From an uncultured Dysosmobacter sp. (GTDB lineage Bacteria; Bacillota; Clostridia; Oscillospirales; Oscillospiraceae): 21,348 nucleotides of DNA. The stretch spans positions 1-21,348 of the forward strand of contig CAKTHE010000030.1 of assembly GCA_934563745.1 (NCBI GenBank), written 5' to 3'. Shown piece after piece: positions 15,676 through 21,348 of the stretch (position 1 is the first letter of the stretch; every line of letters begins with the position of its first letter). The notes under the pieces were generated by a model. That model worked only from the letters and a program-made list of their open reading frames with translations. It did no database searches and had not been told where the DNA came from. A program made the translations under genes and the position numbers.

Positions 15676-15704
15676 AATATAGCATGTGTGGTTACGTCTG
15701 ACAA
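15676..15704 (-). promoter_or_regulatory. sigma-A promoter of the blaI-M56 operon
   Basis: On the minus strand -35 TTGTCA (15699-15704), 17 nt ending in TGC (extended -10), then -10 TATATT (15676-15681). Confidence 0.8.
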
Positions 15705-15745
15705 CAGTCAATTTTGCAGCTGAAAAAAAGCTCGCCGCAGATGCG

Positions 15746-16040
15746 TCAGACAGGTTCTTGCTCATAGTGTTCCTGTATAGTTTTGCCGGAAAAGACGGAG
15801 CCATTTTCTTTATCTGCTCCCGCGGCGATCAAGGCCCGGAAGATGCGCTGGAAGTCCTCCCGCATCTCCGGCGTGATGATCCGTCCGGGGTAATCCTCGC
15901 CTGTCTCGGCGTTCACATTGGGACAGAGCTTGTTGGCCTCGGACACCGCTTCCATCAGGGCATTTCTACCGTAGTGGTCGGTTCGGTTGGCGTCCGCGCC
16001 CAGCTCCAGCATCCTTTCCATGGGCGCGCAGATTTTCCCC
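15746..16040 (-). pseudogene. 3' remnant of an ankyrin-repeat protein gene
   Basis: The last ~91 residues of the reading frame ending at 15746 (from about M at 16021) show two ankyrin repeats: MERMLELGADANRTDHYG followed by RNALMEAVSEANK, and IFRALIAAGADKENG followed by GKTIQEHY. Upstream of about 16040 the frame has no ankyrin character and instead runs antisense through a membrane-protein fragment, so the 5' part of the gene is missing. No binding site or promoter is apparent. It is a truncated gene lying convergent to the tail at 16047-16193. Confidence 0.6.
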
Positions 16041-16046
16041 GTTCCT

Positions 16047-16193
16047 ATGCTAATCGTGGTCATCTCCTGCCTGCTGGGGGCGATGGTGTCGGAAAAATTT
16101 GCCAACAAGTGCGAGATCACAAGGCTCAACAAGATTGTCGGTATCGTGCTGACAATTTTGGGTGTCGCTACGATTCTCATCAAGCTGCTGTGA
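16047..16193 (+). pseudogene. C-terminal fragment of a polytopic membrane protein
   Basis: The frame ending at 16193 gives 48 residues with two hydrophobic helices: MLIVVISCLLGAMVSEKF, then KIVGIVLTILGVATILIKLL. This looks like the end of a transporter (similar in style to TauE/SafE or MntP-type exporters, not certain). Everything before 16047 in this frame is antisense to the ankyrin gene and not protein-like. The gene lost its 5' portion at the same breakpoint as the ankyrin gene. Confidence 0.5.
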
Positions 16194-16269
16194 TCCCGTT
16201 GATGTCTTGATACATAAATTTGCATGTAAAATCTATCATGGACATCATATAAACGCATTCTGCGCGAAT

Positions 16270-16458
16270 CAGCTGCACGATATCCGCTTCGCACCGAATT
16301 CAATTATATTTATTGGCTGCAGCCACTTCTCCACCACGCTGGACCTTTATCCCCATGTGTTCGATAAGAACCAAAAGGCCGCCCGTTTGAAACTGCAAAG
16401 TGGCTGGAACTCTAAACATATATTTCCAATTTTAATTAAAAAATCTCCGAAAGACTAA
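16270..16458 (+). pseudogene. decayed tyrosine recombinase (integrase) C-terminus
   Basis: The frame ending at 16458 contains QLHDIRF, resembling the HxxR box of tyrosine recombinases, then GCSHFSTTLDLYPHVFD and KNQKAARLKLQS, a clear match in pattern to the GHSxxSTTxxxYxHV catalytic tail with the nucleophile Tyr retained. The conserved GH has become GC, and only about 14 residues separate the HxxR box from it instead of roughly 25, so there is an internal deletion. The N-terminal part is absent. The fragment ends 18 nt from a tRNA 3' half, the usual integrase-att layout. Confidence 0.7.
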
Positions 16459-16476
16459 ATGTCTTTCGGAGATTTT
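16440..16476. terminator. bidirectional hairpin terminator beside the tRNA fragment
   Basis: AAAATCTCCGAAAGAC (16440-16455) and GTCTTTCGGAGATTTT (16461-16476) are perfect 16-bp arms with a TAAAT loop. On the minus strand it directly follows the CCA end of the tRNA-like sequence, as the tRNA's own terminator would. The integrase remnant's stop codon lies in the loop. Confidence 0.85.
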
Positions 16477-16520
16477 GGTACGCCCGACTGGATTCGAACC
16501 AGCGGCCTTTAGAGTCGGAG
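16476..16520 (-). other. 3' half of tRNA-Arg(CCG): attachment-site core/scar
   Basis: On the minus strand the 45 nt run from the anticodon loop (CTCCGAC, anticodon CCG) through the 3' anticodon stem TCTAA, variable loop, T arm (GCTGG, TTCGAAT, CCAGT), 3' acceptor strand CGGGCGT, discriminator A and encoded CCA. The 5' half (acceptor ACGCCCG/GCGCCCG-like, D arm, 5' anticodon stem) is absent to the right. A lone 3' tRNA half beside an integrase tail is what site-specific integration into a tRNA gene leaves. It is not a functional tRNA. Confidence 0.75.
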
Positions 16521-16597
16521 TTATCAGGCCGTCAAGCCGGAAAGCTCTGCGGCGCAAGGGCTTGGTTGAGATTGCACAAATTTTCGGCATTTTGAAG

Positions 16598-16640
16598 AAA
16601 AACCTCGGAAGCCTTATCGGACAGGGCTTCCGAGGTTTTT
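16598..16640. terminator. strong bidirectional hairpin terminator
   Basis: AAAAACCTCGGAAGCC (16598-16613) and GGCTTCCGAGGTTTTT (16625-16640) are perfect 16-bp arms with an 11-nt loop, A-rich before and T-rich after. No intact gene feeds into it, so it is probably left from a lost neighbour. Confidence 0.8.
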
Positions 16641-16840
16641 TACGGTAGTAGTCAAATAGTAGTCTGCGTGCCTCGCAGGTCATGCGACCCGGTTCATTTG
16701 TGCGACCTTAATCCAATAGCTTGACCGGTAAATAGATTCGCTCACCTTGAGGAGTATGTCTTCTTTTATGCTCTTTTCAATTTGCGCAAGTTATTGAACT
16801 TTATCACCCCCCAGGGGCACTACCGGTACGGAACAAATAA

Positions 16841-16876
16841 AAATGTGGCTTCCGAGAATTTTCGGAAGCCACATTT
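16841..16876 (-). terminator. terminator of the restriction-modification operon
   Basis: AAATGTGGCTTCCGA (16841-16855) and TCGGAAGCCACATTT (16862-16876) form a 15-bp stem just after the methyltransferase stop codon. On the minus strand a T-rich tail follows. Confidence 0.85.
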
Positions 16877-16880
16877 AATT

Positions 16881-18482
16881 TTATTTATCCTTCTTTCGTT
16901 CTATACGGCGATTGCTTAAGCGATCCCAAACACCTCTGAGAAGAAGAACTTCCTCATGTGATAAGTTAAGGTGCTCTTCAAGAAGAATTTTGTCCGTGTA
17001 ATTCAGAATTTCTTCAATTTGATTTTCCTTTGCAAGCCTGTCAATTAGCTCAAAGTCCAACTTTGACGAACCTACCATCGGAATCATCAATTTCCGAACT
17101 TCGCCCGGTTCAAAAGTCAATACGCCGCCGCCATAACTACGCCCTACTATTTCGCACAGAGCTAATGTAAAAGAATTCAGGAATGCAGCGGCAACAGCAT
17201 GTCCATCAACTTGCTCTCTAAAACGAATTTTGTGCAGGGTATCCGTATTTTGTGCATCGGTATTATTGAAAACAATTCGAGGATACTTGTTAACCTGTCG
17301 GAGCATAAAGGCATCGGCTTTCCATGTCCGCGGAACAATATACCATTTCTTTCTAATACGACACTTGTATCCAGAGTTGTACCCTCGCTTAACGCCAAAG
17401 TCAATATAACTCTGTTCATTCTTACTCAAAGCACTATATTCGTTATCTGCCGGGGAAAATAAATACACTTTCCTTCCACATGCTATGAGTTGATCAAAAT
17501 CCTCGTTTGAAAAATTAATTCCTCGAAGCTGGTCTGCTCGCCCAACGATAGGGGTCAGATGTTCCTCATTAAGACCATACTCACCACGAGTATCTTCGTT
17601 TAAGAGGAAAAAATCATTCTCCCCGCTTACTATGCCAACATTAACATCAAAAAGCTCATTTGCAGAGCATATTTGGCTGTTGCCACGTAGTGCTCTTATC
17701 AGAGAAATCTCTGAATTAGTCAAATAATACTGAGTCCATTTTTCGGTGTTATGATCGAGCTGCTTAACCTCAAAATCTTCGCGCGAAAGGTCAAGCGTTG
17801 ATAGTGCCTCCGCATCATCAACCTCGATGGTTCGAATTCCTTTTTTCTCTGCCGTCTTTTCACCAAGTAATAGTACAACTTCCTGCTGAGCATTAGGAAA
17901 CAATAACTTCTTAAAAGTTACGATTGTCAAACTATCATACTGTTCAGATAAATATTGGCGCACTTCAGCGGCATAGTCTACTTGCATAACTTCGGCTGGG
18001 ATTACCATTCCTAACCGACCATGGGGCTGCAATGCACATGTAGAAAGCACAAGAAATGGAATCCATATATTTGTGAGCCGATTAGGATGAAGGCCTTCGG
18101 CCTCCATTAACGAAAACGCTTTTTGACGATACTGTTCATCAAAGTTCTGAGAGCGAATAAATGGTGGATTACCTAAAACAACATCGTAATGACACTTATC
18201 TTGAATTTCTCTCAAAAAAAATGTGAAAAAGTCTTCATTGATAATCGTTGCCCCGTGCCTTTTAGCTTTTCCGGACTCTACGGGATCAAGTTCAACACCT
18301 GTAATGTTCTTGGGATTACCCCCGTTGGCAACAACACTTTGAATAAAGCTTCCATCTCCGCAGCTCGGCTCGAGAATGGTGTCATCTGCACGGCGAATAG
18401 CCCATTGCACAATAAAATCTGCAATGGGCTTCGGAGTGTAATAGCCACCTCTTAATTTGTCATAACCCAATATTTTTTTCAC
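16881..18482 (-). CDS. gamma-class N6-adenine DNA methyltransferase
   Basis: A 533-aa type II modification methyltransferase. Order of motifs: X GGYYTPKPIADFIVQWAI (12-29), I ILEPSCGDGSFI (36-47), II GVELDP (62-67), III NEDFF (82-86), IV NPPF (105-108), then a roughly 300-residue target-recognition region. Order X-I-IV with NPPF fits the gamma group (M.TaqI/M.PaeR7I/M.BsuBI style) that methylates adenine N6. The start is GTG 18480-18482 with AGTAGGTG upstream. It lies 78 nt after the putative endonuclease gene on the same strand. The base composition is far more AT-rich than the left part of the window, suggesting horizontal acquisition. The recognition site cannot be read from sequence. Confidence 0.92.
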   Translation of the reverse strand: MKKILGYDKLRGGYYTPKPIADFIVQWAIRRADDTILEPSCGDGSFIQSVVANGGNPKNITGVELDPVESGKAKRHGATIINEDFFTFFLREIQDKCHYDVVLGNPPFIRSQNFDEQYRQKAFSLMEAEGLHPNRLTNIWIPFLVLSTCALQPHGRLGMVIPAEVMQVDYAAEVRQYLSEQYDSLTIVTFKKLLFPNAQQEVVLLLGEKTAEKKGIRTIEVDDAEALSTLDLSREDFEVKQLDHNTEKWTQYYLTNSEISLIRALRGNSQICSANELFDVNVGIVSGENDFFLLNEDTRGEYGLNEEHLTPIVGRADQLRGINFSNEDFDQLIACGRKVYLFSPADNEYSALSKNEQSYIDFGVKRGYNSGYKCRIRKKWYIVPRTWKADAFMLRQVNKYPRIVFNNTDAQNTDTLHKIRFREQVDGHAVAAAFLNSFTLALCEIVGRSYGGGVLTFEPGEVRKLMIPMVGSSKLDFELIDRLAKENQIEEILNYTDKILLEEHLNLSHEEVLLLRGVWDRLSNRRIERKKDK

Positions 18483-18560
18483 GCTGCACCTACTTACTCG
18501 TTGTTATTGAATATCCGGAGTGTGTATGGAAGCATAAATATGGACTTTAGTCAAGTCAAA

Positions 18561-19316
18561 TTATCTCGAATGCGGCGGCAATCCTTTATACCGAGACAAA
18601 TATATTTCCTCTATTCTTTTCGCGAATTTTTCTAAACGCAAATTTGAATCTGCTACCGGATAAGATGAATTGATTTCTCCTGTATCCGGATCCCATACCA
18701 CTAAAGCAATAGATTCAGCTTTATGATTTTCTCCGAGAACGCTATCGCGCCCATTCATACGTTCAAGCGTCCTGATAATATCTGCAGCTTGATTCATATG
18801 CAAGGCAGGTTTTGGAATAACGACAAAGAATAGTGCCAGCGCAAATGGGAATCTGATATGAACTGTAGATGCCTCGGCAGCCAAATCGTTTATCATGTTA
18901 TTCCAGTTTTTCTTAATACTCCTCATATCATTCAGAGTCTTACTGTCGTACGCAATACGAACTCCATCAGGGCGATATGCTATATCAAAGTTTTGAGGAC
19001 GCACACCGCCAACGACTTTTGTATCGCCTATCTCAACGCAGTCTGGCACATCAGGTGGGGGCAAAAGCGTTGTACTACTGTGAGGATGAACCACAGGGAT
19101 GTTTCCAAGCATGGTAGCCAAAGCATTTGCCACCACAGGATCAATCACTTCCTTTGTGAAGTCCATGCCTTGTTTTTTATCAAAACAGTTTGGATTTTTG
19201 GTGGTTGGTGTGCCATCTTTTTTGGAACTTCCCACAGTACCTTTCCATATGTTTCCCCATCTGATTAAGGTTGCCGTATCAAATGTGATGTCAGGCATTT
19301 TTTGAGTAGCAGCCAC
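18561..19316 (-). CDS. putative type II restriction endonuclease partner
   Basis: A 251-aa soluble protein immediately upstream of the DNA methyltransferase, same strand. A possible PD-(D/E)XK core is seen: Asp111 in QNFDIAYRPDG, then Asp124-Ser-Lys126 in RIAYDSKTLND, with a following helix MRSIKKNWNNMINDLAAEAS and a strand FALALFFVVIP, the expected alpha-beta order. I do not recognise a named endonuclease family. The start is GTG 19314-19316 with GGAGGG 7 nt upstream. The call rests on context plus this motif; an alternative is another nuclease-like phage defence protein. AT-rich like its partner; no separate controller (C) protein gene is seen. Confidence 0.65.
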   Translation of the reverse strand: MAATQKMPDITFDTATLIRWGNIWKGTVGSSKKDGTPTTKNPNCFDKKQGMDFTKEVIDPVVANALATMLGNIPVVHPHSSTTLLPPPDVPDCVEIGDTKVVGGVRPQNFDIAYRPDGVRIAYDSKTLNDMRSIKKNWNNMINDLAAEASTVHIRFPFALALFFVVIPKPALHMNQAADIIRTLERMNGRDSVLGENHKAESIALVVWDPDTGEINSSYPVADSNLRLEKFAKRIEEIYLSRYKGLPPHSR

Positions 19317-19453
19317 GGCTTACCCTCCCAACCTTTAAAGATATTACTTATTTTATCACAAAAGAATTTTGTTTTCTACAAGAAATTTAAAAGAGGTTAT
19401 AGCTATTTAATTCCTACTGTGGTAATGTGTGTTGCTACCAGGAGGTGCAACGC
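19317..19453. other. divergent intergenic region of the restriction-modification cassette
   Basis: An AT-rich spacer between the endonuclease (minus) and the DUF6809-like gene (plus). A loose minus-strand promoter is possible (TTGTAG-17-TGATAA), and ACAAAA-GAA-TTTTGT (about 19360-19375) is a 6-bp-arm inverted repeat near its -10. Neither is strong. Confidence 0.3.
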
Positions 19454-19774
19454 ATGAAAACATTACTCAAGGACATGTATGACTACTTTTATACCCCGCC
19501 AGAGTTTTCAGAGCAGAAGCAGGAAGTGGAAGAATGTCACCAGACGCTGATTCAAGTGCTGGCGAAGCCGGAACGGCGGCTGGTGTTGCAGATCATCGAC
19601 GCCAAAGACCGCATTGTGGAGGACACATCCATCGACAGCTTTATCTCTGGATTTGAGCTGGCGTGGCGGCTCTCTATGGAACTGAATCAATATGAAAAAG
19701 AGCGCTCAGTCTCTTGCTGTACGGCGAAGAGAATGGGCGCTCTTTCTATACCTGAAAAGGAGCAGTCAAAATGA
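19454..19774 (+). CDS. DUF6809-like accessory protein
   Basis: A 106-aa, mostly helical cytoplasmic protein: MKTLLKDMYDYFYTPPEFSE at the N-terminus, then two charged helices and the C-terminal SFISGFELAWRLSMELN block. The pattern resembles DUF6809 proteins, which are common on clostridial integrative elements and have no known function; the assignment is from memory of the pattern. ATG 19454 has CAGGAGGTG (from 19439) upstream. Its stop overlaps the next start (ATGA at 19771). Confidence 0.7.
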   Translation: MKTLLKDMYDYFYTPPEFSEQKQEVEECHQTLIQVLAKPERRLVLQIIDAKDRIVEDTSIDSFISGFELAWRLSMELNQYEKERSVSCCTAKRMGALSIPEKEQSK

Positions 19775-20235
19775 AAAAGCAGCTCATCACTGTAGCCGCA
19801 TTCGCCGCTTATCTGGCCTTATGCGCCGCTGTATGGCCGCAGAACGAGCCAGCCGAAGAAGCACCCGCACCACCAAAACCACCCGCCGTAATCGCCGCGC
19901 AACCCGAAGTTCCGGAGACATCAGAAATCGAAGGAATCATATTGCCAGAGAAAGAAAAGACGGATGTAACGCAATCGGAGCCAGTCAAAGAAGCTGCCAC
20001 TGCGCTGGGGTCATCGCCTATTCAATCGCCTCCGTCGGGTGAAGTACAGGCTCCCCCTAAACAGAATGCCACACCACCGCAAGAAACGGAGCCTCCCCCG
20101 GCATCACCTGACAGCACTCCGGACAACATGGTCTATGTGCCGGGCTTCGGCTGGATAGAAAGTCAAGGCCCCAACCATGTCGAATACGCCGAGGACATGT
20201 ACGAGAACGGCAACAAAATCGGTATCATGGGATAA
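19771..20235 (+). CDS. DUF6550-like Pro-rich exported protein
   Basis: A 154-aa protein with a signal peptide or N-terminal anchor (MKKQLITVAAFAAYLALCAAV), a long low-complexity Pro/Glu-rich linker (about residues 24-116) and a short conserved C-terminus VYVPGFGWIESQGPNH followed by GNKIGIMG. This arrangement is that of DUF6550 proteins found with mobile-element genes in Clostridia; the function is unknown. ATG 19771 overlaps the previous stop, with AAAGGAG (19757-19763) 7 nt upstream. A hairpin terminator follows. Likely extracytoplasmic. Confidence 0.75.
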   Translation: MKKQLITVAAFAAYLALCAAVWPQNEPAEEAPAPPKPPAVIAAQPEVPETSEIEGIILPEKEKTDVTQSEPVKEAATALGSSPIQSPPSGEVQAPPKQNATPPQETEPPPASPDSTPDNMVYVPGFGWIESQGPNHVEYAEDMYENGNKIGIMG

Positions 20236-20238
20236 ACG

Positions 20239-20281
20239 AAAAGCAGCACGGTATCAGGCCAAGACTGGTGCCGTACTGCTT
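20239..20281. terminator. hairpin between convergent DUF6550-like and sigma genes
   Basis: AGCAGCACGGTATCAG pairs with CTGGTGCCGTACTGCT with a few mismatches and wobbles around a short loop, preceded by AAAA. It sits between the two stop codons. Confidence 0.6.
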
Positions 20282-21239
20282 ATTCTGTTTCGGTCTCCAA
20301 TGCGTCGCTGAATATCTCGTGGACATGAATCAGTGCTGCAACCTCGCAGGCAAACCGATTCGCCAGCGCCTTCTCCTCCCACCATGTTCTCTGCGGCGTT
20401 GCGTGATGTCCTGCGTCCTGCTCCGCCTCCGCTTTGGCTGTGCGGATGGCCTTCTGCGCGGAGAGCCACCGGCCGTAGGCCCCGCCGTACAAGTCCCTCT
20501 TCAACTTTCGCAGCGCGGTCTTGTACGCCTTCTCCGCTCCGCTGGGGCCGTTGTAGTTGAGGTAGATCGCCAGCTCCTGAAAGGTCATGCCAACCTCGTC
20601 TGGCTGACCGATGCCGAGGTAGCTTCGCACCAGATTCAGTTCTCTGGACGTCAGCATCTCCTCCATCCGTTGGAGCAGAAGTGTCCGACGCATGAGGCGG
20701 TCATAGGCCACGGCAGGATCGCCGCCGCAGCTGACGGAGAACACATCGTCGCCCAACTGCCGCGCGCCGCACAGCGTCTGGTATTCCTTCAACAGTGCCT
20801 CGGCCGACTTGGAGGATACCTTCAGCTTTTCGCACACCGCCTTGGTCAATTCTACCTCAGATGCATCCTGCGCCTCGGCGCAAAGGTGCGCCACAGTGCG
20901 GAGTTGGCTGCCGCGGCTGGTTGGAACGGACAGCGGAAAGGCGTGCTGCGCGGCGTAGTCGGACAGCACTGCTTCTATCACGGGCGTCGCATAGGTCAGC
21001 AGCTTTGTTCCGTAGGCGGGATCAAAGCGCCTCGCTGCGGCCAGCAGCGCCAGCGCCGCCTCCTGCTTCAAATCCTCCATCTCACACCACGGTATGTACG
21101 CCCACGCCAGTTCGGTGAGGTAGCCCTCGTTCTGTGCGATGAGCAGTTCCGCGGCGTTTTTGTCTCCGGCTTGCATTCGCAACGCCAGCACTTCATTGCA
21201 GGGGCCGTCCCCGGCAACGGTGTACATATTTTTCGTCAC
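20280..21239 (-). CDS. sigma-70 family RNA polymerase sigma factor-like protein
   Basis: A 319-aa protein. Residues 20-100 resemble sigma region 2 (LALRMQAGDKNAAELLIAQNE, then EMEDLKQEAALALLAAARRFDP and YGTKLLTYATPVIEAVLSDY). A middle helical region follows (SVPTSRGSQLRTVAHL, region-3 like), then a region-4-like helix-turn-helix (LTSRELNLVRSYLGIG, MTFQELAIYLNYNG, AYKTALRKLKR). The C-terminal 60 residues (KAIRTAKAEAEQD onward) are an extra tail. The start is GTG 21237-21239 with GAGGAAGGGG upstream. Such proteins are carried on clostridial conjugative/integrative elements and may drive element genes; the target promoters are unknown. It follows another small gene on the same strand. Confidence 0.85.
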   Translation of the reverse strand: MTKNMYTVAGDGPCNEVLALRMQAGDKNAAELLIAQNEGYLTELAWAYIPWCEMEDLKQEAALALLAAARRFDPAYGTKLLTYATPVIEAVLSDYAAQHAFPLSVPTSRGSQLRTVAHLCAEAQDASEVELTKAVCEKLKVSSKSAEALLKEYQTLCGARQLGDDVFSVSCGGDPAVAYDRLMRRTLLLQRMEEMLTSRELNLVRSYLGIGQPDEVGMTFQELAIYLNYNGPSGAEKAYKTALRKLKRDLYGGAYGRWLSAQKAIRTAKAEAEQDAGHHATPQRTWWEEKALANRFACEVAALIHVHEIFSDALETETE

Positions 21240-21258
21240 AGGAATGGCCCCCCCTTCC

Positions 21259-21348
21259 TCATTTCAGCCGCTTCTCTGCCTCCGCGTAAATGTGTTCCAA
21301 TTCCATGTCCCGCGCATATCCGTCAGCGGCATAGTCGTTGTCCATCAG
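21259..21348 (-). CDS. partial small hypothetical gene, cut by the window edge
   Basis: On the minus strand the frame open to the right edge ends at TGA 21259-21261 and reads MDNDYAADGYARDMELE, then HIYAEAEKRLK. A possible ATG is at 21343-21345, but the gene probably begins outside the window. It sits 19 nt upstream of the sigma-like gene, so the two are likely cotranscribed. I do not recognise a family. Confidence 0.5.
   Translation of the reverse strand: MMDNDYAADGYARDMELEHIYAEAEKRLK

Larger units (their letters stand above)
16521..16880. other. gene-poor stretch right of the tRNA scar
   Basis: No convincing gene. It holds one terminator hairpin (16598-16640) and another at its right end (16841-16876). 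On the minus strand, about 16680-16790, a stop-free tract of about 36 codons (QIEKSIKEDILLKVSE, ending MNRVA) has amino-acid composition like a real protein tail but has no start codon; it may be a gene remnant. Confidence 0.5.

Noticed and set aside
16476..16520. Functional tRNA gene
   Set aside because: The acceptor 5' strand, D arm and 5' anticodon stem are missing to the right; only the 3' half is present.
16432..16683. Minus-strand frame of 83 codons containing KAAGSNPVGRT
   Set aside because: This peptide is the translation of the tRNA 3' half, a common spurious call, and the frame crosses two terminator hairpins.
1..21348. CRISPR array or IS element with terminal inverted repeats
   Set aside because: No regularly spaced direct repeats and no intact transposase frame were seen on either strand.

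Overview
The window looks like a high-GC anaerobic Clostridia genome, most likely a gut Oscillospiraceae/Ruminococcaceae relative. This rests on the gene set (a FeoA-FeoB fusion with a Cys-rich FeoB partner, hybrid cluster protein, rubrerythrin, a BlaI/M56 pair, DUF6809/DUF6550-like accessory genes), on GTG starts preceded by strong GGAGG sites, and on sigma-A promoters. No marker gene allows a firmer assignment.

Left part (1-4640): a LOG-family phosphoribohydrolase gene on the + strand converges with a five-gene minus-strand operon. In transcription order the operon encodes a class I SAM methyltransferase, a leucine-carboxyl-methyltransferase-family enzyme, a third methyltransferase that has lost its SAM-binding core in frame, a metallo-beta-lactamase-fold hydrolase and an alpha/beta hydrolase. 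Its promoter (TTGAAA-17-TACAAT) carries an inverted repeat over the -10 box. The divergent intergenic region holds two related palindromic boxes of DtxR/IdeR appearance, one on the feo promoter and one in the methyltransferase leader.

Middle (4640-12970), metal and redox homeostasis: feoAB with its Cys-rich membrane partner for ferrous iron uptake; an AIM24/TIGR00266 protein; divergent hcp; rubrerythrin; then a P1B-type metal ATPase with a 55-aa two-helix protein, driven by a perfect consensus promoter overlaid by two CsoR-like operators. Together these suggest iron supply, nitrosative and peroxide defence, and metal export in an anaerobe.

12970-15710: a BlaI-type repressor and a BlaR1-like M56 sensor. 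The sensor is split by a one-base frameshift in a G5 run. The operon has a 20-bp palindromic operator just downstream of its -10 box.

15740-21348, accessory DNA: two truncated genes abut at one junction (an ankyrin-repeat gene and a membrane-protein tail). They are followed by a decayed tyrosine-recombinase tail and a lone 3' half of a tRNA-Arg(CCG) gene, which looks like an attachment-site scar. Right of the scar lies an AT-rich two-gene restriction-modification cassette (putative endonuclease plus gamma-class N6-adenine methyltransferase). Beyond it are DUF6809-like, DUF6550-like and sigma-70-like genes of the kind carried by clostridial integrative elements. The window ends inside a further small gene.
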